Assembly: GCF_036250675.1 (NCBI RefSeq)
Contig: NZ_CP109592.1
Span: forward strand, 2,480,001 to 2,544,000
Length of the DNA: 64,000 bases
Reading direction: 5' to 3'
Source: Streptomyces sp. NBC_01689
GTDB lineage: Bacteria; Actinomycetota; Actinomycetes; Streptomycetales; Streptomycetaceae
The notes beneath the pieces are model-generated. The model was not told the origin of the DNA. It ran no database searches and was given only the letters and a program-made list of their open reading frames with translations. Made by a program: the position numbers and the translations under genes. Positions 17,160 through 28,523 of this stretch are shown in pieces (position 1 is the first letter of the stretch; the number at the start of each line of letters is the position of its first letter).

Positions 17160-18497
17160 CTACTTGAGGTACGCCAGACCGGGGTGGGCGGAGGTGTATC
17201 CGTCGATCAGCCGCCGGGCCACGTTCACCGAGTCCACCAGCGGGTGCAGGGCGAAGGCCTTGACGGCGGTCGTGCGTGAGCCGGACTCGGCCGCGGACAG
17301 CACCTCGCGCTCCACCGCCTTGACCGCGCACACCAGTCCGGTGGCGTGGCCGGGCAGCGGGTCGACGGAGACGGGGTGCGCGCCGTTGGCGTCGACGAGG
17401 CAGGGCACCTCGATGACGGCGTCCGCGTCCAGCACCGCGAGGGTGCCGCGGTTGCGGACGTTGAGGATCAGGGTGGTCCGCTCGTCGCGGGCGATGGCCC
17501 GCATCAGCGCGAGCGCCACCTTCTCGTACCCGCCGGAGAGGTCGTCGGCGGCGCGCTCGCCCGCGCCGGCCGCGTCCCGGTTCTCGGCCATGTAGGTGGC
17601 CTCGCGCTCGGCCCGGGTGCGTTCCCACGCGGTGAGCGCGGCGGTGTCCGGGCGCTTCATCTCCTCGTAGAACCGGCCCTGCTGGTCGCGCAGGAACGCG
17701 CCGCGGGTCTTCTCCGCGCGCTGGTAGGCGCTGACGGCCTCCCGGTTGAAGTAGTAGTAGTGCAGGTACTCGTTGGGAACCGCGCCCAGGGACCGCAGCC
17801 AGTCGGCGCCGAAGAGCTTGCCCTCCTCGAAGGAGCCGAGCAGAGCGGGGTCGGCGAGCAGTCGCGGCAGCTCGTCCCTGCCCTCGACGCGCAGCCCCCG
17901 AACCCAGCCGAGGTGGTTGAGGCCGACGTAGTCGATGAAGGCCTCGCGGGGGTTCGCGCCGAGGACGGTGGCGATCCGGCGGCCGAGGCCGACGGGTGAG
18001 TCGCAGATGCCGATGACCCGGTCGCCGAGGTGGCGCGACATGGCCTCGGTGACCAGACCGGCGGGGTTCGTGAAGTTGATGACCCAGGCGTCGGGGGCGA
18101 GCCGGGCCACCCGCCGGGCGATGTCGACGGCGACCGGCACCGTGCGCAGGCCGTAGGCGATGCCGCCGGCGCCGACCGTCTCCTGGCCGAGGACCCCCTC
18201 GTCGAGGGCGACCCGCTCGTCCGCCGCCCGGCCTTCCAGACCGCCGACCCGGATCGCCGAGAAGACGAAGTCGGCGCCGCGCAGGGCCTCGTCGAGATCG
18301 GTGGTGAAGGACACCTCGGGGGCGTCGGGGTCCCCCGCGGCCTGCTCGCCCAGCACGCGGGCGACGGCCGCGAGCCGGCCCGCGTCCACGTCGTGCAGGA
18401 CGACACGGGTGACGCGGCCCTCGGCGCGGTCCCCGAGGAGCGCCCCGTACACGAGCGGCACCCGGAACCCGCCGCCGCCCAGAATCGTCAGCTTCAC
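17160..18497 (-). CDS. GH4 family NAD-dependent glycosidase (6-phospho-beta-glucosidase-like)
   Basis: A 445-residue GH4 enzyme, which hydrolyses glycosides by an NAD- and metal-dependent redox mechanism. The Rossmann start is LTILGGGGFRVP, then WVINFTNPAGLVTEA at about 130 and the metal-site loop GICDSPVGLG at about 160, followed by YVGLNHLGW. The four-residue signature CDSP differs from CNVP of classical 6-phospho-beta-glucosidases and is nearer CDMP of 6-phospho-alpha-glucosidases, so the true substrate is open. GTG start overlaps the DeoR stop (GTGA), showing translational coupling. Lies beside GH38, kinase and ABC importer genes. Confidence 0.85.
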   Translation of the reverse strand: MKLTILGGGGFRVPLVYGALLGDRAEGRVTRVVLHDVDAGRLAAVARVLGEQAAGDPDAPEVSFTTDLDEALRGADFVFSAIRVGGLEGRAADERVALDEGVLGQETVGAGGIAYGLRTVPVAVDIARRVARLAPDAWVINFTNPAGLVTEAMSRHLGDRVIGICDSPVGLGRRIATVLGANPREAFIDYVGLNHLGWVRGLRVEGRDELPRLLADPALLGSFEEGKLFGADWLRSLGAVPNEYLHYYYFNREAVSAYQRAEKTRGAFLRDQQGRFYEEMKRPDTAALTAWERTRAEREATYMAENRDAAGAGERAADDLSGGYEKVALALMRAIARDERTTLILNVRNRGTLAVLDADAVIEVPCLVDANGAHPVSVDPLPGHATGLVCAVKAVEREVLSAAESGSRTTAVKAFALHPLVDSVNVARRLIDGYTSAHPGLAYLK

Positions 18498-19282
18498 GCC
18501 GTCTCCGCCTTTCCTGTCACGACCACCTGCACGCCCGCCTCTTCCAGCGAGGACCGCGTCGCCGGGTCCGGCGGGCCGTCCGTCACCACCACGTTCAGCT
18601 CCTCGGGCCCGCAGACCCGCGCCATCCCCGTCCCCGGGAACTTCGCGCGGTCGGCGAGCAGCACGACCTTGTCACCGGCCCGGATCATGGCGCGTTTGAC
18701 CGGCACCTCGACCACGGTGGTGTCCATGACCTGCCCGCCGGGGCGTATCCCGCTGGTGCCGAGGAAGAGCCAGTCGGCGTGCAGTTGACGCAGGTTGTCC
18801 TCGGTGAGGAAGCCGACCAGGGAGCGGTACTCGCGGCGGACCATGCCTCCGAGCAGCACCAGCTCGATGTCCTCGTCGTCCACGAGCTCCTCGTAGACCA
18901 CCAGGTTGCTGGTGATCACGGTGATCCGGCGGCCGTGGAGCTGCCGGGCCAGCCGGTAGGCGGTCGTGCCGATGTCGAGCAGGACGGACTGGCCGTCCTG
19001 GACCATCGACGCGGCGCAGGCCGCGATGGCGTCCTTCTCGGCCACCCGGACCTCGGCGACCTCGGCGAAGGGCTGGTCGCCCTCGTCGACGACCGCGCCG
19101 CCGTGCACCCGGGTGAGCAGCCCTTCCTCCTCGAGTCTCAGCAGGTCACGGCGGACCGTGGCCGGGCTGACGCCCAGTTGTTCGGAGAGATCGGTCACGG
19201 CCGCGGGCCCGCCGGAGCGCAGGGCCCGCAGGATGAGTTGATGTCGTCGCTCTGCCAGCACCCTGCGAACAGTACTCGTCAT
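18494..19282 (-). CDS. DeoR-family transcriptional regulator
   Basis: A 262-residue sugar-responsive repressor. The N-terminal winged HTH is plain (LRSGGPAAVTDLSEQLGVSPATVRRDLLRLEEEGLLTRVHGGAV). The effector domain has the DeoR sugar-phosphate isomerase-like signature (VLLDIGTTAYRLARQL, VITSNLVVYEEL, LLGGMVR). The start is ATG 19282; a TTG at 19288 would add two residues, and neither has a strong ribosome site. It leads the operon with GH4 and GH38 and is divergent from the PfkB kinase-ABC-GH2 operon, so it probably controls both, most likely responding to a phosphorylated sugar. Confidence 0.88.
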   Translation of the reverse strand: MTSTVRRVLAERRHQLILRALRSGGPAAVTDLSEQLGVSPATVRRDLLRLEEEGLLTRVHGGAVVDEGDQPFAEVAEVRVAEKDAIAACAASMVQDGQSVLLDIGTTAYRLARQLHGRRITVITSNLVVYEELVDDEDIELVLLGGMVRREYRSLVGFLTEDNLRQLHADWLFLGTSGIRPGGQVMDTTVVEVPVKRAMIRAGDKVVLLADRAKFPGTGMARVCGPEELNVVVTDGPPDPATRSSLEEAGVQVVVTGKAETA

Positions 19283-19387
19283 CTTCAATCATTTCTATGC
19301 TCAGTTCTGCTCGACTCTTGCCAAATTGACGCGATGCGCGCACGATCCTGGTCACCGCTTGCAGACTTTTGACGAGAGGATGTGCTC

Positions 19388-20425
19388 GTGGGTGACGAAC
19401 GGCCCGATGTCCTGCTGACCGGGCTGCTCTTCTACGACCTCGTCCTGACCGGACTGGGGAAGCCGCCGACCCCCGGCGAGGAGATCTGGACCGAGGGCAT
19501 GGGCGTGAGCCCGGGCGGCATCGCCAACCTGGCCGTGGCGGCGGCCCGTTACGGTCTGCGCACGTCCCTGGCCACCGTCCTCGGCGACGACCACTACGGG
19601 GCGTACTGCCGCGAGGTCCTCGCCGGCCAGGAGGGCATCGACCTCTCCCTCTCCCGCACCGCGGACGGCTGGCACACCCCCGTCACCGTCTCGCTGGCCC
19701 ACGGCGACGACCGGGCCCTGGTCACCCACGGGCAGAAACCGCCGTACTCGCAGGACGAGCTCATGCGCGACGCGCCCGCGGCGCGCACCGCCCTCGTCCA
19801 CCTGGAGGCCGAACCGCGTGCCTGGCTCGCCGAGGCGGCCGCGCACGGCACCCTGATCCACGCGGACGTCGGCTGGGACCCCACCCAGCGGTGGTCCCAG
19901 GACCTGCTGGACCAGCTCTCCCTGTGCCACGCCTTCCTCCCCAACGAGGCGGAGGCGATGGCCTACACCCGTACCGGGAGCGCGGGAGCGGCCCTCGGCA
20001 GACTGAGCGAGCTGGTACCGGTCGCCGTGGTCACCCGCGGCGGCGACGGCGCGATGGCGGTCGACCAGACCACGGGCGAGTACGCGGAGGTCCCGGCCCT
20101 CGACATCGATGTCCTGGACGCGACGGGGGCCGGAGACGTCTTCGGCGCGAGTTTCGTCGCCGCCTCGCTCGGCGGCTGGCCACTGGAGGAACGGCTGCGC
20201 TTCGCGGTACTGGCCGCCGGACTCTCCGTTCGACGGCACGGCGGCGCCCTCGCCGCGCCCGGCTGGTACGGCATCCACCGCTGGTGGCGGTCGCTGCGCG
20301 ATCCCGCGCTGCGCCGTACCTACGGATTCCTGGCCGAACGCATCCCGGCCGATCCCGGCCCGCCCGTCCACCACGCCCCGGTGACGCCCCCCGACACCAC
20401 GCGTCGTCCGTACGTCCCCCGATGA
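19388..20425 (+). CDS. PfkB-family carbohydrate kinase
   Basis: A 345-residue ribokinase/PfkB-type kinase, cytosolic, phosphorylating a sugar or nucleoside. Motifs: GMGVSPGGIANLAVAAARYG (substrate-binding GG motif) near residue 35, and the ATP/anion-hole motif LDATGAGDVFGASFVAASL near 240. GTG 19388 is preferred to GTG 19382 because AGAGGA ends seven bases upstream of it. Its product could feed the GH4 enzyme or serve as the DeoR effector. It precedes the ABC importer genes by about 185 bases, a stretch that carries a 15-bp tandem repeat. Confidence 0.85.
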   Translation: MGDERPDVLLTGLLFYDLVLTGLGKPPTPGEEIWTEGMGVSPGGIANLAVAAARYGLRTSLATVLGDDHYGAYCREVLAGQEGIDLSLSRTADGWHTPVTVSLAHGDDRALVTHGQKPPYSQDELMRDAPAARTALVHLEAEPRAWLAEAAAHGTLIHADVGWDPTQRWSQDLLDQLSLCHAFLPNEAEAMAYTRTGSAGAALGRLSELVPVAVVTRGGDGAMAVDQTTGEYAEVPALDIDVLDATGAGDVFGASFVAASLGGWPLEERLRFAVLAAGLSVRRHGGALAAPGWYGIHRWWRSLRDPALRRTYGFLAERIPADPGPPVHHAPVTPPDTTRRPYVPR

Positions 20426-20518
20426 CCCCCGTCACGACACCCCGTACGGTCCTTCGCCCCGCGTCTCCTCCCCCGCGTCCGCCCCCCATGGTCCGCCCCC
20501 CACACCGTCCAGCGCCCC

Positions 20519-20578
20519 ATGGTCCGCCCCCACATGGTCCGCCCCCACATGGTTCGACCCCCCATCGTTCGATCCCTC
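20519..20578. repeat. 15-bp tandem repeat (ATGGTCCGCCCCCAC), about four copies
   Basis: Two perfect copies (20519-20533, 20534-20548) and two degenerate ones (20549-20563, 20564-20578) stand in the gap between the kinase and the binding-protein gene. A related copy occurs at 20488. The period is a multiple of three, but the frame is unlikely to be a gene start. Confidence 0.7.
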
Positions 20579-20609
20579 GTACACGAAGACCGAAAAGATC
20601 CGAAAGGCG

Positions 20610-21905
20610 GTGGGAGCAGTGCTGCTCTCACGAAGGGGCCTGCTCCGCGCCGGCCTGGCCGGAGCGGCCGCCACGACGCTCGGCGGCCTGACGGCCGGCT
20701 GCGGTGTCCCGACCGGCTCGACCGGACGGAACATGGTGCTCTGGTACTGGAGCGGCGGGCTGAGCCCGAAGGTCGTCCAGGACGCCCGGGCCCGCTACGA
20801 CAGCGCCGTGAACCTCCAGGCCATCCAGATCGGCGGCTACTACCGCTCGAAGCTGCTGACGACCCTGACCGGACGGGCCCACATCCCGGACATCGCCGGG
20901 CTCAAGGGCGAGGACATGGCCTCGTACCTGCCCGACGCCGACCAGTTCGTGGACCTGCGGACGCTCGGCGCGGACCGGTTCAAGGACCGGTACCTCGGGT
21001 GGAAATGGGACCAGGCGATCGCCGAGGACGGCTCGATGGTGGGCTTCCCCATCGACTGCGGACCGGTCGCCCACTACTACCAGCCGGCCGTCTTCGAGAA
21101 GGCGGGGCTGCCGCACGAACCGGCCGACGTCTCCAGGGAACTCGCCACCTGGGAACAGTTCTTCGCGGCCGGCGAGCAGCTCAAGAAGCGTGTCCCGGGC
21201 TCCTTCATCCTCACCGACGCGCTGAGCGTCCTCAGCATCTCGGTCAACCAGTCGACCAAGCGGTTCGTCGACAAGGACCGGCACTTCATCGGCGACCAGG
21301 AGCATGTGCGCACCGCCTGGGACCGCGCCGTCGAGGCCACCCACCGCGGTCTGGTCTCGAAGATCGTCAACGGTACGCCGGACAACACCTCCGCCACCGA
21401 GCGCGGGCTGCTGCCCAGCCAGCTGAACGCCTCCTGGGCGGCCGGCGACATCAAACTCAACGTGCCCAGGACCAAGGGGAGATGGCGGGTCGCGAACTGC
21501 CCCGGCGGACCGTCCAACATCGGCGGCTCGTTCCTGGCGATCACGAAGGCGTGCCGGCAGCCGGAGAAGGCCTTCGAGATGATCACCTGGATGCTCGACG
21601 CCGACAACCAGGCGCAGGGGTTCGTCGACTCCGTGCTCTTCCCCTCGACCCCCGAGTCGTACGCCATGGAGAAGCTGCGCGAGCCCGACCCGTTCTTCGG
21701 CGGACAGATCACCATGGACGTCTTCGGTCCGGCCGCGCGCGAGATCCCGGTCGCCTACAACAGCCCGTACGACATCGCGCTCAGCACCCCGATCAACGAC
21801 GAGATGCGGAACTTCTACGTCCTCGGCAAGGACCCGGAGAAGGCCTGGAGGGACGCCATGAGCAAGTGCCGGCGCATCGCGGACCACCTGGGGGTGAGCT
21901 ACTGA
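20610..21905 (+). CDS. Sugar ABC transporter substrate-binding lipoprotein
   Basis: A 431-residue extracellular solute-binding protein of the family 1 (sugar) type. It carries a twin-arginine-like start (SRRGLLRAGLAGAAA) and a lipobox LTAGC at about residue 30, so it is exported, perhaps by Tat, and lipid-anchored. Body features such as FPIDCGPVAHYYQPAVFEKAG and GGSFLAITKACRQPEKAFE are typical of carbohydrate binders. Start is GTG 20610, with a possible alternative GTG 20619; AAAGG lies close upstream. Two permease genes follow with a TGATG overlap. Confidence 0.88.
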   Translation: MGAVLLSRRGLLRAGLAGAAATTLGGLTAGCGVPTGSTGRNMVLWYWSGGLSPKVVQDARARYDSAVNLQAIQIGGYYRSKLLTTLTGRAHIPDIAGLKGEDMASYLPDADQFVDLRTLGADRFKDRYLGWKWDQAIAEDGSMVGFPIDCGPVAHYYQPAVFEKAGLPHEPADVSRELATWEQFFAAGEQLKKRVPGSFILTDALSVLSISVNQSTKRFVDKDRHFIGDQEHVRTAWDRAVEATHRGLVSKIVNGTPDNTSATERGLLPSQLNASWAAGDIKLNVPRTKGRWRVANCPGGPSNIGGSFLAITKACRQPEKAFEMITWMLDADNQAQGFVDSVLFPSTPESYAMEKLREPDPFFGGQITMDVFGPAAREIPVAYNSPYDIALSTPINDEMRNFYVLGKDPEKAWRDAMSKCRRIADHLGVSY

Positions 21906-22870
21906 TGGCCATCGCGCAGACGCTGGAGACGACACCTCCGCCTCCGGCCTCCCCGCCGCCCACCGTCCACCCCGGGAAGGGCGTCCTCAGCCACTGGCGG
22001 CTGTACGCCGCGATCTCCCCCTTCTATCTGCTCTTCCTCGTCTTCGGACTGGTCCCCGTCGGCTTCTCCCTCTATCTCTCGTTCCACCGCTGGGACGGGC
22101 TCGGGCCGATGGAGTTCGCCGGACTGTCGCAGTACCGCTACTTGCTGACGGACAGCCAGTTCTGGAGTTCGATCGGGAACACGCTCGTGATCTGGGCGCT
22201 GGCAACCTTCCCGATGATCTTCCTGTCGATGGTCACGGCCGTACTGCTCAACTCCGCGGTGCGCTTCAAGAACGTCTACCGCTTCGCCTACTTCCTGCCG
22301 AACGTCACCTCGATCGTGGCGGTCGCGATCATCTTCGGTTCGGTCTTCTCCACCAACTTCGGTCTGGTCAACGCCCTGTTGCAGGCGGTCGGACTGGACC
22401 AGGTGGCGTGGCTGAACACCCCCTGGGGCATCAAGGTCGCCGTCGCGACGCTGATGACCTGGCAGTGGACCGGGTACAACGCGATCATCTTCCTCGCCGG
22501 GCTCCAGACGATCCCCGGCGAGCTGTACGAGGCGGCGCGGATGGACGGCGCCGGTCCCGTGCAGACGTTCTTCCGGATCACCCTCCCGCTGATGCGGCCG
22601 GTGCTGCTCTTCGTGCTCGTCATCTCCACGGTGACCGGTCTGCAGACGTTCTCCGAGCCCCAGGTGCTGCTGCAGTCCACGGACAACAACTCGTCGTTCG
22701 CGGGAGGACCGGGCCACTCGGGCCAGACCATGGTCCTCTACTTCTTCCAGCAGACCTTCGACAACAACGACTTCGGCTACGGCGCCGCCGTGGCCTGGGG
22801 CATCTTCCTCGTCGTCATCATCTTCTCGATCATCAACTGGCGGCTGGTGCAGCGCCGGGGCGAAGACTAG
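21905..22870 (+). CDS. Sugar ABC transporter permease (MalF type)
   Basis: A 321-residue inner membrane permease with six membrane segments after a Pro-rich cytosolic N-terminus. The EAA loop is ELYEAARMDGAGPVQTFFRITLP near residue 210. ATG 21905 overlaps the stop of the binding-protein gene. It pairs with the next gene to make a MalFG-type heterodimer. Confidence 0.88.
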   Translation: MAIAQTLETTPPPPASPPPTVHPGKGVLSHWRLYAAISPFYLLFLVFGLVPVGFSLYLSFHRWDGLGPMEFAGLSQYRYLLTDSQFWSSIGNTLVIWALATFPMIFLSMVTAVLLNSAVRFKNVYRFAYFLPNVTSIVAVAIIFGSVFSTNFGLVNALLQAVGLDQVAWLNTPWGIKVAVATLMTWQWTGYNAIIFLAGLQTIPGELYEAARMDGAGPVQTFFRITLPLMRPVLLFVLVISTVTGLQTFSEPQVLLQSTDNNSSFAGGPGHSGQTMVLYFFQQTFDNNDFGYGAAVAWGIFLVVIIFSIINWRLVQRRGED

Positions 22871-22881
22871 GAGGCCCCACC

Positions 22882-23717
22882 ATGGCATCCCTCAAGGGTT
22901 CACGGCGCCGGGGCGCGGGTCTCCACCTCGTCCTGATCGCCGGTCTGCTGCTCTCGGTCCTGCCGTTCTACTGGGCCGTCATCATGTCGACGCACTCGTC
23001 GACCGAGATCTTCTCCTACCCGCCGAAGCTGCTGCCCGGCTCGCACTTCCTGGAGAACGCCCGCCATCTCTTCGACAACGTCGACTTCTTCGGGTCGATG
23101 GCCAACTCGCTGCTGGTGGCGGGCTCGGTGACCGTCCTGGTCCTGTTCTTCGACTCGCTCGCCGCGTTCGTCTTCGCCAAGTTCCGCTTCCCCGGCCGGC
23201 GCGTGCTGTTCGCGCTGATGATGGCCATCTTCATGGTCCCGGCCCAGCTCCAGGCCATCCCGCAGTTCGTCATCATGGCGAAGCTGGGCTGGATCGGCTC
23301 GATGACCGCGCTGATCGTGCCCGCGGCGGCCAACGCGTTCGGCATCTTCTGGATGCGCCAGTACATGAAGAGCGCCATCCACGACGAGCTGCTGGACGCC
23401 TCGAAGCTCGACGGGGCCGGCTTCCTGCGCCAGTACTGGCATGTGGCGCTCCCGGTCGTCAGGCCGGGTCTCGCCTTCCTCGGCATCTTCACCTTCATGG
23501 GCCAGTGGAACGACTACGCCTGGCCCCTGATCGCCCTCACCAATCCGGACAACGTGACGCTGCAGGTCGCGCTCTCCCAGCTCAACGGCGTCCACGGCAC
23601 CACCGACTACGGAATGGTCATGACCGGCGCACTGCTCGCCCTCGTCCCCCTGCTGATCGTCTTCGCGATCGGCGCCCGGCAGATCATCGCGGACCTCGGC
23701 AAGGGGGCCATCCGCTG

Positions 23718-23718
<1 letters not shown>
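22882..23718 (+). CDS. Sugar ABC transporter permease (MalG type)
   Basis: A 278-residue permease with six membrane segments and the EAA-loop sequence ELLDASKLDGAGFLRQYWHV near residue 175. ATG 22882 follows GGAGG at 22870-22874. No ATPase gene is in the operon; in Streptomyces, sugar importers of this type are usually energised by the shared ATPase MsiK encoded elsewhere. Its stop overlaps the GH2 start (TGATG). Confidence 0.88.
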
Positions 23719-26636
<2,918 letters not shown>

Positions 26637-27060
26637 CGCCGATCCCGCTCTCACCCCCTCGTCCCGATGGAGCAGACGTGACAGACAGGCGCACCTCGCA
26701 CACCGGGACGCGGGCCGGGGTCTCCCCCCCGCGGGCGCGACGGGTGCGCCGACCGGGCGGCGCGACGCGGACCCCCGGCCCCGCGGCCCGCCTCACCCGC
26801 GCCCCGGTTCCACCGCCGCGGTCGCCGGGCGCCAGGAGATCCGTGCTCCCGGTCGTGAAGGGCGACGATCACGTGAACGACGACGATCAATGGGGGGCGG
26901 CCGTCGACCAGGGGCGGCGGAGGTGACGACCGGGGGCGGCGGAGGTGATCGCCACGGCTGAGGCGACGCGGCGGGCAGGGGCGGGTTCGGCTACGGGCTT
27001 CCCTCGGCCGACGGCCCCGCGGTCACCGCCGATGGCCCGCGACCGGGGTCCGCGCCGGTG
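26637..27060. other. Intergenic stretch without a supported gene
   Basis: About 420 GC-rich bases after the GH2 gene with no ribosome site plus plausible frame. A 16-base direct repeat (GGGGCGGCGGAGGTGA at 26911-26926 and 26933-26948) and the start of a tandem array are the only structures noted. Confidence 0.55.
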
Positions 27061-27140
27061 ACCGCGGGCGTACCCAGGTGATCGCGGGTGTACCCCGGTG
27101 ATCGCGGGTGTACCCCGGTGATCGCTGGTGTTCGCGGGTG
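27061..27140. repeat. 20-bp tandem repeat, about four copies
   Basis: Unit ATCGCGGGTGTACCCCGGTG. Two perfect copies at 27081-27100 and 27101-27120, with degenerate copies at 27061-27080 and 27121-27140. It lies where the IclR reading frame begins. There are no spacers, so it is not a CRISPR array. Confidence 0.8.
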
Positions 27141-28230
27141 TTCGCCGGCGTGCCGGTGGCCTCCGGCCCGGACCACGGGATCAGGACGAAGGTCTGCCGC
27201 CGTCCGCCCCGACGGTTGTTGCGGACCCGTCCGCGCGGCATGCTGTGCGGGATACGGACGATCCGCCCCGCCCGGGGCCCGGCCCAGGGAGTCCGCCATC
27301 GCAGGCCGGCAGCGTGCCACCGACGAGGCGGGTCCCCGGGCGACCGGCGATCCGCTCCGGCCCTCCGGCCCCCGCCGGACGGATCTCCCGCCGCGCTCCC
27401 CGGCGACGGACCGCGGCGGCCGGACCGCGCGTGCCCCGCGGTCGGCGCCCGACCGGCTGCTCTCGGTGCTCGCCGCCTTCGACCACGAGCACCCGGCCCT
27501 GTGTCTCACCGACATCAGCCGCCGGGCCGGGCTCTCCCTCACCACCACGCACCGGCTGGTGGGCGCGCTCACCGGGTGGGGCGCCCTGGAACGCGACGAG
27601 GACGGCGCGTACCACGTGGGGCTGCGCCTGTGGGAGCTCGCGGCGCTCGCTCCGCGCGGCCTCGCGCTGCGGCAGGCCGCGCTGCCCTACCTGGAGGACC
27701 TGTACGAGGCCACGCACGAGAACGTGCAGATGGCGGTGCGCGACGGCGCCGAGGTCGTCTACATCGAGTGGCTGTCCGGACGCTCCGCGGTGGGCGTCCG
27801 CATCCAGGTCGGCGCGCGCTGGCCGCTGCACGCGACGGGCGTCGGGCTGGCCCTGCTCGCCCACGGCGATCCCGCGCTGCAGGAGTCCTACTGCCGTGGT
27901 CCGTTCGTCGCGTTCACCCCGTACACGATCACCGACGGGGAACGGCTGCGCCGCGAGCTGGCCGAGGTGCGCCGTACCGGTGTGGCGGTGAGCAGCCGCC
28001 AGGTCACCGACGACGCCGTGTCGGTGGCGGCCCCGGTGCGGCGGGCGGGCGGGGCCGTGGTCGCGGCGGTCTCGGTCGTGGTCCCCTGGCACGACGGCGG
28101 GGTCCCCGCGCTGGTCCCGGCGGTCCGGCTCGCGGCGCGCGGGATCTCACGGGCCCTGGGCTGGCAGCCGGGGCCTCCGGCCGGCGGAACGGGGGTGGCC
28201 GTTCCCCCGCCGGCCGCCCCGGAACCGTAG
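27088..28230 (+). CDS. IclR-family transcriptional regulator (start unresolved)
   Basis: An IclR regulator. The winged HTH begins at about 27445 (APDRLLSVLAAFDHEHPALC, then LTDISRRAGLSLTTTHRLVGAL) and is followed by the effector domain (ALPYLEDLYEATHENVQMAV, RWPLHATGVGLALLAH). The frame upstream is open back to GTG codons at 27088 and 27118 inside the 20-bp repeat array, but the implied first 115 residues are low-complexity Arg/Pro/Ala and no ribosome site is evident. There is no standard in-frame start between 27118 and the HTH, so the true N-terminus is uncertain. It may regulate the GH2 operon upstream or the GH16 gene downstream. Confidence 0.75.
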   Translation: MYPGDRGCTPVIAGVRGCSPACRWPPARTTGSGRRSAAVRPDGCCGPVRAACCAGYGRSAPPGARPRESAIAGRQRATDEAGPRATGDPLRPSGPRRTDLPPRSPATDRGGRTARAPRSAPDRLLSVLAAFDHEHPALCLTDISRRAGLSLTTTHRLVGALTGWGALERDEDGAYHVGLRLWELAALAPRGLALRQAALPYLEDLYEATHENVQMAVRDGAEVVYIEWLSGRSAVGVRIQVGARWPLHATGVGLALLAHGDPALQESYCRGPFVAFTPYTITDGERLRRELAEVRRTGVAVSSRQVTDDAVSVAAPVRRAGGAVVAAVSVVVPWHDGGVPALVPAVRLAARGISRALGWQPGPPAGGTGVAVPPPAAPEP

Positions 28231-28416
28231 GACGACGGCCCGCCCGCCGCGGAACCCCGGACCCACCGCGGAAGCCGTACGCACCGGCACCCGGAACCCG
28301 GCCTGGTCCGGCCGGCAGGCCGGCAGCGCCCTCCGAGGGCCGTCTCCGTGTCTGGGCATTTCCCCCTTCATGCCGTGAACTCCCTTGTGGCGTAAGGAGT
28401 TTCTCGGTTCTACCTC

Positions 28417-28445
28417 TTGACGGTACGAGTGCCGGAGAGCACATT
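28417..28445 (+). promoter_or_regulatory. Candidate promoter of the GH16 gene
   Basis: TTGACG (28417-28422), 17-base spacer, then CACATT (28440-28445). The palindromic operator begins two bases downstream, a position where a bound repressor would block initiation or elongation. Confidence 0.45.
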
Positions 28446-28446
28446 G

Positions 28447-28484
28447 GCCGACGCACTCTGAGAGCGCTCTCAGAGTGCGTCGGC
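28447..28484. promoter_or_regulatory. 38-bp perfect palindrome with LacI-type core operator
   Basis: Nineteen bases on each side pair perfectly with no spacer, centred between 28465 and 28466. The core TGAGAGCGCTCTCA (28459-28472) resembles the CebR-type operator TGGGAGCGCTCCCA of Streptomyces LacI-family repressors. It stands 40 bases before the GH16 start. A LacI-type repressor gene is not present in the window. Confidence 0.7.
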
Positions 28485-28523
28485 AGCACCCGCGCACCCC
28501 CACCCCGTACCTGAGAGGCACCC

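Noticed and set aside
27061..27140. Possible CRISPR array
   Set aside because: Units are contiguous 20-bp copies with no unique spacers and no cas genes nearby.
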